64,000 bases of DNA, from positions 37,642 to 101,641 of the forward strand of contig NZ_BCTL01000031.1 of assembly GCF_001571265.1 (NCBI RefSeq). Reading direction: 5' to 3'. The notes beneath the pieces were generated by a model. The model ran no database searches. It had not been told where the DNA came from and was given only the letters and a program-made list of their open reading frames with translations. How positions within the stretch are numbered: the stretch's first letter is position 1; each line of letters begins with the position of its first letter. The position numbers and the translations under genes are program-made. This DNA is from Cedecea neteri NBRC 105707 = ATCC 33855. GTDB lineage: Bacteria; Pseudomonadota; Gammaproteobacteria; Enterobacterales; Enterobacteriaceae. Shown piece by piece: positions 37,443 to 44,794 of this stretch.

Positions 37443-37885
37443 CTATGATCATTATCGGATTGATAATATGAGCATGAGCATGAGCAAAGAAATGAAAATA
37501 TCTTCCCGGATAGTGTGCCTGCTCCCGCTGCTGAGTGGCTGTGCAGATGCGATCCGGCGATGCTGAACAACATATCAGCGATGGTGCCGGGGCTGTCACG
37601 TAGATCCTGTGCAGCCCGGCGACAATATCGGCGATAGCATGCCGTGGATGAGCCGGGCTATACACCAGCCGCACACCACTCAAAATCTGTACAAGTGGCT
37701 CACGCCACTGGCACTACCTTTTGAGAAAAACAATGGTGAATATCGTTGAGGAATCTGGTGGTGTTTCGATTCAGCATTCATTCTGCCGAAAAAAGAAAGC
37801 ACCGGCGATATAATCGTGCAGTGCTTTATCTGTCGCTAAAGGCCCGTTTAGCTATTCGGCGGGGGACTCATCGGCAATCAGGTAA
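37443..37885 (+). other. Left junction of the island; lipoprotein-signal relic
   Basis: At 37468-37566 a short frame reads MSMSMSKEMKISSRIVCL and then a lipobox LLSGC, closing after 32 residues; it looks like the start of a lipoprotein gene cut by rearrangement. The rest, to 37885, shows no convincing gene. The last part is downstream of the minus-strand hcp unit. Confidence 0.4.
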
Positions 37886-38188
37886 TTAGACTGTATAATC
37901 ATTGATCATTTGCTCAATAGCCATAATGGATTCTCCGGATTTCATCCTGTTAAGCATGTTATTGTAAAACTGAGAAAATTGCTTCTCAGCTTCACCGGGT
38001 TTTGCACTCTCTATTATTTCTGAGGTGATTTGCCCAAGTCTTGATTTTATCCCGCGCACCCTGGCATCACCACGGTAGTATTTATCCAACGCATTAGAAA
38101 ATGCCATTTTTGTTAACAGTGCTTTTTGTCCTTCGCCAAGCGAATCAAAAGCAGTGCTGTTTGACTGTTTACTTACACATGCGCCCAT
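37886..38188 (-). CDS. Small protein starting MGACVSK, downstream of hcp
   Basis: A 100-residue, hydrophilic, mostly helical protein I do not recognise. The start is well set: AAAGGA lies six bases before the ATG that begins MGACVSKQSN. That N terminus fits the eukaryotic N-myristoylation pattern (Gly2, Ser6, Lys7) with a neighbouring Cys4 that could be palmitoylated, as in several known host-targeted bacterial effectors. The gene lies 71 bases after hcp on the same strand, so co-expression is likely. It is small enough to travel inside an Hcp ring. It could equally be an adaptor or immunity protein. Confidence 0.72.
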   Translation of the reverse strand: MGACVSKQSNSTAFDSLGEGQKALLTKMAFSNALDKYYRGDARVRGIKSRLGQITSEIIESAKPGEAEKQFSQFYNNMLNRMKSGESIMAIEQMINDYTV

Positions 38189-38259
38189 ATTACATCCTTT
38201 CATAGTATGAATATTCTGGTGAATAATAATCAATTAAAAAGTTCTAATACATACGGCGA

Positions 38260-38751
38260 TTACGCAATGCTTCGCTCACGCCATGAGTCTGAGTGGGAGA
38301 TATTGCCGTCTTTATAGTTCCAGGTGATTTTTTCATAACGCAACTCAATCTGTTCGAGATGATTATGCTTCTGTTTGGATGTATCCTTGATGTCATGCAT
38401 CATCGGTGTTACCTGAACGACCTTTACGTTCTCAAGCTTTGTATTGAAGTATTCAGTCTCCTGACCGGCATCATTTATTTTATACCACTTGAATTCTGCA
38501 GATTTCAACGTCTGGCCTGTGGTAACCGCTTTATAAAAATATGGGCTGGAAGAGTCTATTTCCTTAGTGAAAATTAAAGGTGTGTGAGTTCTGGTTCCGG
38601 TCAGCTTGCCTGTGTTATTGTCTGTTGGGATATAAAGTTTGTGTAATATCTCAGATACTTCGATGCTACCTTCGCGGTCATTTACGTCAACAGAACCTTT
38701 GATATCTCTACCACTGTCATCTTTTAACCATAGATAAATTGGAATTGCCAT
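38260..38751 (-). CDS. hcp: Type VI secretion tube protein Hcp (orphan copy)
   Basis: The 163-residue product is a clear Hcp of the enteroaggregative E. coli Sci-1 type: it begins MAIPIYLWLKDDSGRDIKGS, continues DREGSIEV, TDNNTGKLTGTRTHTP, KEIDSSSPYFYKAVTTGQTL and KHNHLEQIELRYEKITW, and ends with HSDSW. Hcp hexamers stack as the T6SS tube and carry small effectors in their lumen. The ATG at 38751 has GGAG eight bases upstream; longer in-frame starts add sequence foreign to Hcp. It lies in the ICE transfer region on the strand opposite to the tra genes, away from the tss cluster. Confidence 0.94.
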   Translation of the reverse strand: MAIPIYLWLKDDSGRDIKGSVDVNDREGSIEVSEILHKLYIPTDNNTGKLTGTRTHTPLIFTKEIDSSSPYFYKAVTTGQTLKSAEFKWYKINDAGQETEYFNTKLENVKVVQVTPMMHDIKDTSKQKHNHLEQIELRYEKITWNYKDGNISHSDSWRERSIA

Positions 38752-39285
38752 GATATATTTCTCCATGTATTTTGGTTGTGATTTATTATATTGCCAATAA
38801 GACATTGATTTTGATGTTCGCATTGAATATGAGGAGGCTACTTTCCTCGTAGCCTCCGGTGTGTGCATAAATATTGATATGTTACCCTGAAACATTGAAT
38901 ATCCATAATGGACGGTATGCATCAAATAATTATCTTCTGAAGTAACTAATCATATTCAGGACAATCCACATCAACCCTGTTACATCATTTACCTCATGTG
39001 AACATATTCGTGTGTCACGTTACAGCAAATGGCACTGACGGATATGAAAAATTTAGATATTCCAATGAATTTTCAGTCATTTCTCAATACCTGACGAAAA
39101 GGAATATTGCGAGAAGATGATGGGGTATTTCGCAAAGTGGCGCAGTGGGAGATGCAGTGGTGGGGCTGTGGCATAGCAGGACGAGCCAGCGGCTACCGGG
39201 ATCAGAGAGCAATGAGGCTGGCAGTCTGCCAGCTTTATATTTTTGTGAATACTCTTGACTGCAGGATGTGGATGTAACAACCCCT
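38752..39285 (-). other. Upstream region of hcp; no gene recognised
   Basis: This AT-rich stretch separates the kinase fragment from hcp. It should hold the hcp promoter, but I see no strong consensus pair. A small hairpin lies at 39217-39233 (GCTGGCA/TGCCAGC). Confidence 0.45.
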
Positions 39286-39534
39286 CTAGTTGGTTACTGG
39301 CCAGTTTACCATAAGTTCCAGAAGTCTGGATTTTTCACTACTCAACAGAATTCCATCAGACGTCAGACGGGACAGACCAAAATCGATCAGATTAAACAGG
39401 CGATTGACGCTGCCGAACAGGATATTCGTTCTCTTTATATCGCCATGATAAACTCCAAGGGAGTGTTGTAACTGGTTAAGTGAATCGTATAATCTGGCTA
39501 GATCTTCTGCTGTAAGTGTTGCAAGTAATTCCAT
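39286..39534 (-). pseudogene. Truncated protein-kinase gene (catalytic loop and DFG only)
   Basis: The 82 residues carry the central part of a protein kinase C-lobe: a helix (LYDSLNQLQHSLGV), the catalytic loop YHGDIKRTNILF (HGD in place of HRD, with the usual Asn five positions after the Asp), and the metal-binding LIDFGLS. The N-lobe with its nucleotide loop and lysine is missing, and the end comes about 27 residues after DFG. The 5' end stops exactly at the junction with the duplicated ICE gene, so this is a deletion remnant. Its closeness to hcp suggests it once encoded an effector-type kinase. Confidence 0.65.
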
Positions 39535-39562
39535 GGAATTCGCACCGGGTGCGCACCCGGTG
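39527..39562. repeat. Two adjacent perfect palindromes at the island junction
   Basis: A 14-bp perfect palindrome at 39527-39540 (AATTCCATGGAATT) is followed after two bases by a 20-bp perfect palindrome at 39543-39562. The second consists of a 10-base segment of the duplicated ICE gene followed by its exact reverse complement; the intact gene at about 37217 lacks the inverted part. This looks like a fold-back repair junction. Confidence 0.7.
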
Positions 39563-39684
39563 GCGCTGCAGCGTGACTCCGCATGCGGAGCGGCAGGGGG
39601 GCGGGTGCATTGACCTGCTGTTGATGGTCAGCGGGCAGACGCGGTTTCCCGAGAAGGGCGAGCACACCCGTCCCGGCTCTTACC
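39541..39684 (+). pseudogene. Diverged partial copy of the ICE gene at 37032-37442
   Basis: The sequence from GGTGGCGC through GGCGGGTGCATTGACCTGCT and GTCAGCGGGCAGACGCG to ACCCGTCCC follows bases 37220-37350 with scattered changes. It lacks the gene start and is out of frame. With the intact gene it brackets the hcp island. Confidence 0.75.
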
Positions 39685-39686
39685 TG

Positions 39687-39818
39687 TCAGGCGCAATAGC
39701 CACCTTTATGATGAGAGCCTGTGCCGCCGTGAGGATGTTCCCCCTTGGGGCAGGACAACGCGCTAAACGATGCCATTCCTACGACAAGTGTCAGAACGAT
39801 TGCCAGTATTTTCTTCAT
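39687..39818 (-). CDS. Tiny exported Cys/His/Gly-rich peptide
   Basis: A 43-residue product: signal peptide MKKILAIVLTLVVGMASFSA, then a mature part of about 22 residues starting LSCPKGEHPHGG and ending HHKGGYCA, with two cysteines and four histidines. AAAGGA lies eight bases before the ATG, and the signal peptide with its cleavage-like ASFSA is convincing. The two Cys could form a disulphide and the His residues could bind metal. Function unknown. Confidence 0.68.
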   Translation of the reverse strand: MKKILAIVLTLVVGMASFSALSCPKGEHPHGGTGSHHKGGYCA

Positions 39819-40005
39819 GTTTTATTCCTTTTTTATCAATCACAGTAAACCCTCTGAATAGTATGGCTTTATGGGGAAATCATAAAGCCTGATAAATATA
39901 CATACAATAGTTGAAAGCTTGTGCTGTTTGTCTGGCGTACGCATGAGTATCAGCCCGAAGGTTATATACTAAAGGGATACGCACGTTCAGATAGCAGGGG
40001 ATAAT

Positions 40006-40206
40006 ATGGGCAACATCGCCAATTCTCAGAAAATTGTTTCCTGGCTAAGGAGCATGGCGGATTGTATTGAGTCAGAGGATCCTTTGATAAAAGACGTCAT
40101 TATTGAACCCGTAGTGATGGATTTTGAGAAAGAGGAATTTGCCAGAGTAATGACGTTTATCTTCACATCGTCACCTCAAAAGCAAGCTAAACCAGGAGAG
40201 CAGTAG
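40006..40206 (+). CDS. Small unrecognised protein
   Basis: A 66-residue product, start ATG 40006 with AGGGG six bases before it. The sequence (MGNIANSQKIVSWLRSMADC and an acidic middle with DVIIEPVVMDFEKEEF) is that of a short soluble protein. It lies at the right end of the island. No family is recognised. Confidence 0.5.
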   Translation: MGNIANSQKIVSWLRSMADCIESEDPLIKDVIIEPVVMDFEKEEFARVMTFIFTSSPQKQAKPGEQ

Positions 40207-41030
40207 TTCACTCGTTCGATTCTGGTAACGATATTCGCTGCCTTGTTTCTGATGTTATCAGTGGACGGGTCTTGCCAGGCCTCCGGAGCATCCTGCCATT
40301 TCCCAATAATTCGAATAAAGTACAAGTTTTTTGCGTTTGTTTGCAGGTAGTTATACTGTGATACTTCTTTACGGGCAGCAGGTGCCTGGTTGTCTTCGTT
40401 TTAGTACGATTCATGGTGAGTGACCAGAAGCAGCGTTCATTTAATCAATCCCCCTGGGCTCCTACCCGATTGATAATGAATGTTCAGCACCTGCCAGCCC
40501 ACAGATTGAGCTGCTTTTTTTTACACTGTCTATCCGGTGAGCAAAGTGTTGTTTTCCGGAGGCAAGGTTGTTGGTTAGGCTGCGCAGTGCACCAGGCAAG
40601 TGTAGACCCGCTTTTGTCAGGGCCGGGCCTACCGACGCGATAGTCCGGACGAACGGGACTTTAAAAACCGATATCGTTGACGGCGGGGAAGCAGACCCGC
40701 AACTTTACCGCCATCATATAATGGCAGTTAGCCGGGCTATCCAGGGCGATGACACAGGCCTGATGCCTGCGGTTCTCGCCAGCTGCTTTTTAGCTGAAAA
40801 AAGAATGGCCTGGGGCAGGGAAACGCGTTCGCATGAGCATTGGGTGATTTACTGATATCTCCGTATCAGACCTGTCGCCATATAACAGTGCTCAGCCGAA
40901 TGCAGGCATCAATAGTTGCGCCGCTAAAGGAATTTTACTCGTCCTGGATTGATATCCAGGGGCAGTGAACAATACTTAATGTATCCCGTGTGTTATGCCG
41001 GGGATTTCCAGTACGATGTTTTTTCTTATA
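40207..41030 (+). other. Long stretch without a convincing gene
   Basis: Several short frames occur, the longest being 40568-40855, but none has a ribosome site or a family likeness. The sequence is mixed in composition, as expected for degraded DNA at the right edge of the island. It ends at the terminator at 41031. Confidence 0.45.
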
Positions 41031-41058
41031 CCCACAGGCTGACTCCTGTGGGCTTTTT
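41031..41058 (+). terminator. Rho-independent terminator
   Basis: An 8-bp perfect stem CCCACAGG / CCTGTGGG with a 6-base loop, followed by CTTTTT. Confidence 0.85.
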
Positions 41059-41149
41059 CTTGATAGCGAACACGAATTTCCCCTTTGGGTATTGTTGGTA
41101 TTGTCATGTTAACAGTATGGTTATTCCGTCGCAGTGAATCCCCCTAAGC

Positions 41150-41298
41150 GGCGGGGCCAAAAGGTTAAAATGTCCTGAAGTCAACAGCGCGAGCCGGGTC
41201 TGACCGTCCTGAGGCTCACCGGGAGGCACCCGGCACTGTGACAACCTTACCAATGACTGGCTTGTCATAATCTTAAGGCCCACTCTGGTGGGCCTTTT
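41150..41298 (+). ncRNA. Candidate structured RNA ending in a terminator
   Basis: A GC-rich stretch without a reading frame contains GCCGGGT and, 28 bases later, its complement ACCCGGC. It ends at a 9-bp perfect hairpin AAGGCCCAC / GTGGGCCTT (41275-41283 with 41288-41296) followed by T residues. It lies between two terminators, so a transcript of its own is plausible. I do not recognise the class; it could also be the leader of the TIGR03757 transcript with an attenuator. Confidence 0.4.
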
Positions 41299-41574
41299 CT
41301 GTCAATACTGCCCGGTAGCTCCAGTGCCAGTGAACAAAAATATCTGTATGTCACGGGCGCGGTGGTTGCCCGCTTGCTGTTTAAGTGCGCGTGAAGTGAT
41401 GTTACTCAGACTGTTGCCGGGTGCTCAGGCCGAAATTATCGTCATACTTCTCCTGTCTAAAAGGCGCTGCTGTAGCGCATGATAAATTTTGCAGCTTCAG
41501 GTTTGAATTAACTACTGCACGACCGCGCCAGCCTGCGCACCCTATCAGGACCTTTATTCTGATGGAGTGCGCCG

Positions 41575-41973
41575 ATGCACCTCAGCTCCGCTTTGTTCTT
41601 CTCTGTTCTGCTGCCGGTTCCTGTGCTGGCAGCCTCGGTGGTCTACACCGACAGCCAGCATCCCCCGGTGAATGTCGCGCCCGATACGCAGGTGGTGTGG
41701 CTCGATGGCCCCGACCGGCTGCAGACGCAGTTCTTTGGTACGTTACCTGCCGACCCGGTGCAGGCTGAAGCGCAGGTCAGGGCGGTGCTGCAATCGCCTG
41801 ACTGGCAGGCGCCTCAGCAGCAGATTGCTGAGGCTTACCGGGGTATAGTGCATGCCCGTGAGCTCGGGGTGGCGAAGTTTCCGGCGGTGGTGTTTGACGA
41901 GACGGAGGTGGTCTACGGCACGGCTGATGTGGCCCGTGCCACCGCCCTGAAAGCGCAGGGTGGCCGGCCATGA
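41575..41973 (+). CDS. ICE protein of the TIGR03757 (PFL_4709) family
   Basis: The 132-residue product has a signal peptide (LSSALFFSVLLPVPVLA) and the family pattern VVYTDSQHPPVNVAPDTQVV plus a C-terminal thioredoxin-like part (GVAKFPAVVFDETEVVYGT). It is periplasmic. It begins the last transfer block and overlaps the next gene (ATGA). Confidence 0.86.
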   Translation: MHLSSALFFSVLLPVPVLAASVVYTDSQHPPVNVAPDTQVVWLDGPDRLQTQFFGTLPADPVQAEAQVRAVLQSPDWQAPQQQIAEAYRGIVHARELGVAKFPAVVFDETEVVYGTADVARATALKAQGGRP

Positions 41974-42971
41974 GCGGGCAGCTTAGCCGGTGTAACCGGC
42001 TGCGCACAGGGCTGAATACGGTGGCGGCCGCGCTGGCTCTGACGGCCGCCACTGCCCCGGTGACGCTGGCGGCCCTGAGTACCGCGCAGATAGTGGCGAG
42101 CGCCATGGCCCCGGCCTGTATCCAGTGGCGGGTCAGCGGTATCTGCTACTGGCTGCTCTGTACCCCGTTTGGCTGCACGGTTAAGACCTCGGTGAAGGTC
42201 ACCCACAACCTTCCGGAGGCTGTGGTCTCCACGTACCCGGCCCCGGGCGGTAACCCCTGGCGTGAGATGGCGCTGGTCAGCCGCACGGCGGGCGGGGTAG
42301 AGAACGCTGTCACCGGAGCCCTGGCCGGGTTGTCGGCCGGGGGCGGGAACGCCACGGAGATGAAAAACCCCGGACAGCGTCACGCCAGCCTGCTCTTCCG
42401 GTACGCCGATGCCATCGGCCATCCGGCCACCTCCCTTATCGGGGGCAGCATCAGTGGCTACTCCTGTGCCAGCGCAGCTACGCCGCTGGCCCCCTATTTT
42501 CTCAGCACTCTCGACATGTTCGCCTGGCGTACCGGCCTGCCGGAGTCGCTCTACCCTGAAGCCCTTATCCCGGGCCGGCGCGAGCTGGGCTCACAGCTCA
42601 GCGGCGACATGTGGGGGGCGCTCTATCCCCGGGCCGGGCTGGTGAACCAGACCGACGCCGACCAGGCGGCCGCCGTGGTGGCCCAGCGGGTGGCGGACAT
42701 AATCACCCGCACCGGCCAGCCCCATGTCTACCAGCCCCTGAAGGGGACCCGGCGTCCCGGGTACTGGCCGCCGGGCGAGGTAACCGAGAACACTGGGAGC
42801 AAAAACCACACCTGGCAGCGGCTTGCCCCGCAGCTGAGCCGGTCCTGCGCCGTGTTTCCCGATGGTTCACACGAGGCGGCGCCGGACGGGCGCGCCGCCT
42901 TTGCTCTCTGGCAACCTTACAGCTGCTGTCAGCGCCGGGGCCAGACCTTCCTTTACAGCACCGATATTTGA
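41970..42971 (+). CDS. ICE protein of the TIGR03756 (PFL_4710) family, TraU-like
   Basis: The 333-residue product has a signal peptide (NTVAAALALTAATAPVTLAA). Cysteine-rich segments follow: CIQWRVSGICYWLLCTPFGCTV, LSRSCAVFPDG and YSCCQRRGQTFLYS. This layout is that of the TraU-like pilus assembly proteins of type F and G systems. It is expected in the periplasm. Confidence 0.87.
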   Translation: MSGQLSRCNRLRTGLNTVAAALALTAATAPVTLAALSTAQIVASAMAPACIQWRVSGICYWLLCTPFGCTVKTSVKVTHNLPEAVVSTYPAPGGNPWREMALVSRTAGGVENAVTGALAGLSAGGGNATEMKNPGQRHASLLFRYADAIGHPATSLIGGSISGYSCASAATPLAPYFLSTLDMFAWRTGLPESLYPEALIPGRRELGSQLSGDMWGALYPRAGLVNQTDADQAAAVVAQRVADIITRTGQPHVYQPLKGTRRPGYWPPGEVTENTGSKNHTWQRLAPQLSRSCAVFPDGSHEAAPDGRAAFALWQPYSCCQRRGQTFLYSTDI

Positions 42972-42982
42972 GGTCAGTACGA

Positions 42983-44431
42983 ATGAACACAAGTTATACG
43001 TCGGCATCGCCCCGGTGGGCCGCTGCGCTCTTGGCCGGGCTCATCACTATCATTGTTCCCGGTGTACATGCCGGACAGCTTTCGCTGCCGGAAGTGACCA
43101 ACAGCGCCATGGGTTACGGGAAGGATGTCTCCGGGGCGGTCTCCGACAAGCTCTATTACACCCTGGGCGGCGGCTCGGTGATATCGCAGCCGGGCACCCG
43201 GAGCAACATGCCGCACCTCGGGGTGAACCTCGGGTGGAGCAGCGACCTGATGTGCGGCAACTTCGACCTGAAGACCACCGTGGGCAACCAGCTCAATGGG
43301 GTGACCGACGGCTTTAAAAATCTGATGGGGGAGGTTATCCGGGGCGCGACCGGGGCAGTGGCCAGCCTGCCGGCGATGATTATCCAGCGTGCCAATCCCG
43401 GCCTGTACGACATGCTCACCAACGGTGTGCTGCAGGCGAATATCGGTTTCGACAAGGCCCAGCTCAACTGCCAGAACATGTCGAGGCGCCTGATGAACTT
43501 CAGCGACAGCAGCAAGTGGACCCAGGCTGCCATGATGGACGAGTACCGGAAGGTGATTAACACCGGTGGGGCGGACGCCATCCGGGCGGACACGGCAGGG
43601 AAAAAAGTCACCGGGAATTCTGGTCACGGCTGGGTGGGCGGTCAGCAACGGGGTGGCCAGGGGCAGCCGGCAATCCGTCCGACCCATGACCTGGCGGCGG
43701 CGGGCTACAACATGATGACCGGCCAGCCGGTGCTCAGCACCGCGACCGTCAGCCAGGGCAACTGCAACGGGGCCGTGTGCGGGCGCTTTAAGAGCCCGGA
43801 GGAGGCCGCGAAGGCGGTGGTTCAGGTGCTGGGTGACCGGGCCATGCGGACCTGCACCGACGCGACGAAGTGCACCAGTGGGGATGATGACCAGCAGCCG
43901 GGGGTGACCGTGGCGGGCACTGGCTTTGCGCCGATGCTGGAGGCGGCGACAAAAACCAACATTGAGGAACTGGTGAAGCTGGTCAACGGGACGGAGAAAC
44001 CCACGGCGGAGAACCTCGGGAAACTGAAAACCGGGAGCCTGGGCATGACTGCCGGCGTGATTAAGGCCCTGCAGCGGGACCCGGACAATGCGGCCCTCAC
44101 CGCGCGCCTGGCGGGCGAACTGGCCATGGCGGACACCGTGGAGAGCGCCCTTCTGATGCGCCAGATACTGGTCACCGGGCTTTCTGAACCCAACGTGGCG
44201 GCTCAGGATGCAGCGGTGGCTGAAGGCGACAGGCGTATCACTGCCCTTGACCGCGAAATCTCCGCCCTGAAAAACGAAATGGAGCTCAAGCGCGAGCTGG
44301 CGAACAACTCGGTGCTGACCATCATCGGCCGGGAAATCAACCGGGTCGAAACCAACCCCCAGACGCAGTATGAGGATAATACCGACGTCCGCTTTAACCA
44401 GCTGGCGGTGCCGCCGGCAGACAACAAATAG
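42983..44431 (+). CDS. ICE protein of the TIGR03755 (PFL_4711) family
   Basis: The 482-residue product has a signal peptide (WAAALLAGLITIIVPGVHA) and the family signature YYTLGGGSVISQPGTR, followed by LGWSSDLMCGNFDLKTTV. The C-terminal part is helical and charged, as in proteins for pilus assembly and mating-pair stabilisation. The start at 42983 places the signal peptide first; the longer frame lies inside the previous gene. Confidence 0.86.
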   Translation: MNTSYTSASPRWAAALLAGLITIIVPGVHAGQLSLPEVTNSAMGYGKDVSGAVSDKLYYTLGGGSVISQPGTRSNMPHLGVNLGWSSDLMCGNFDLKTTVGNQLNGVTDGFKNLMGEVIRGATGAVASLPAMIIQRANPGLYDMLTNGVLQANIGFDKAQLNCQNMSRRLMNFSDSSKWTQAAMMDEYRKVINTGGADAIRADTAGKKVTGNSGHGWVGGQQRGGQGQPAIRPTHDLAAAGYNMMTGQPVLSTATVSQGNCNGAVCGRFKSPEEAAKAVVQVLGDRAMRTCTDATKCTSGDDDQQPGVTVAGTGFAPMLEAATKTNIEELVKLVNGTEKPTAENLGKLKTGSLGMTAGVIKALQRDPDNAALTARLAGELAMADTVESALLMRQILVTGLSEPNVAAQDAAVAEGDRRITALDREISALKNEMELKRELANNSVLTIIGREINRVETNPQTQYEDNTDVRFNQLAVPPADNK

Positions 44432-44446
44432 GGAGACAGGAAACAT

Positions 44447-44794
44447 ATGAACGTAACCATGTTGAGGGCCGGACGGGTGGCAAAGCGTCTGGGTATCCTC
44501 CTGCTTTGTATCGTCTGCGTGACGGGTGCAGGGCTGTGGCTGGCCGACCTCGGTATGGCGCATCCCGGGGCTGTGGCCCGGCTGCACCGCTGGATGGACG
44601 GCACCCGCAACCTGTGGCTGGCCTGGCGGCTGGTAATTTACGCCCTGCTGGCCTGGGGCTTCCGCAAGGTCTGGCGGGCCCCGGGCTGTAAACCGGAGTA
44701 CCGGGCGCCCCTGCGACGGATGGCGACCGTCAGCGTTGTCTTCATTCTGGTCTGTGAATACGCTGTGTTCAGCGTCCCGGGAGTCAGCTTATGA
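44447..44794 (+). CDS. Small ICE membrane protein before traG
   Basis: A 115-residue product with three hydrophobic segments (about 14-33, 58-72 and 91-110). GGAGACAGG upstream of the ATG serves as ribosome site. ATGA overlap with the next gene. Proteins of this size occupy this place in type G systems. Confidence 0.75.
   Translation: MNVTMLRAGRVAKRLGILLLCIVCVTGAGLWLADLGMAHPGAVARLHRWMDGTRNLWLAWRLVIYALLAWGFRKVWRAPGCKPEYRAPLRRMATVSVVFILVCEYAVFSVPGVSL

Noticed and set aside
37886..39534. The three minus-strand genes as a toxin-antitoxin system
   Set aside because: The first gene after the junction is a clear Hcp and the kinase part is only a fragment; no toxin or antitoxin motif is seen.
40568..40855. 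Possible 95-residue gene in the long gap before TIGR03757
   Set aside because: No ribosome site, no family likeness, and the surrounding sequence looks degraded.
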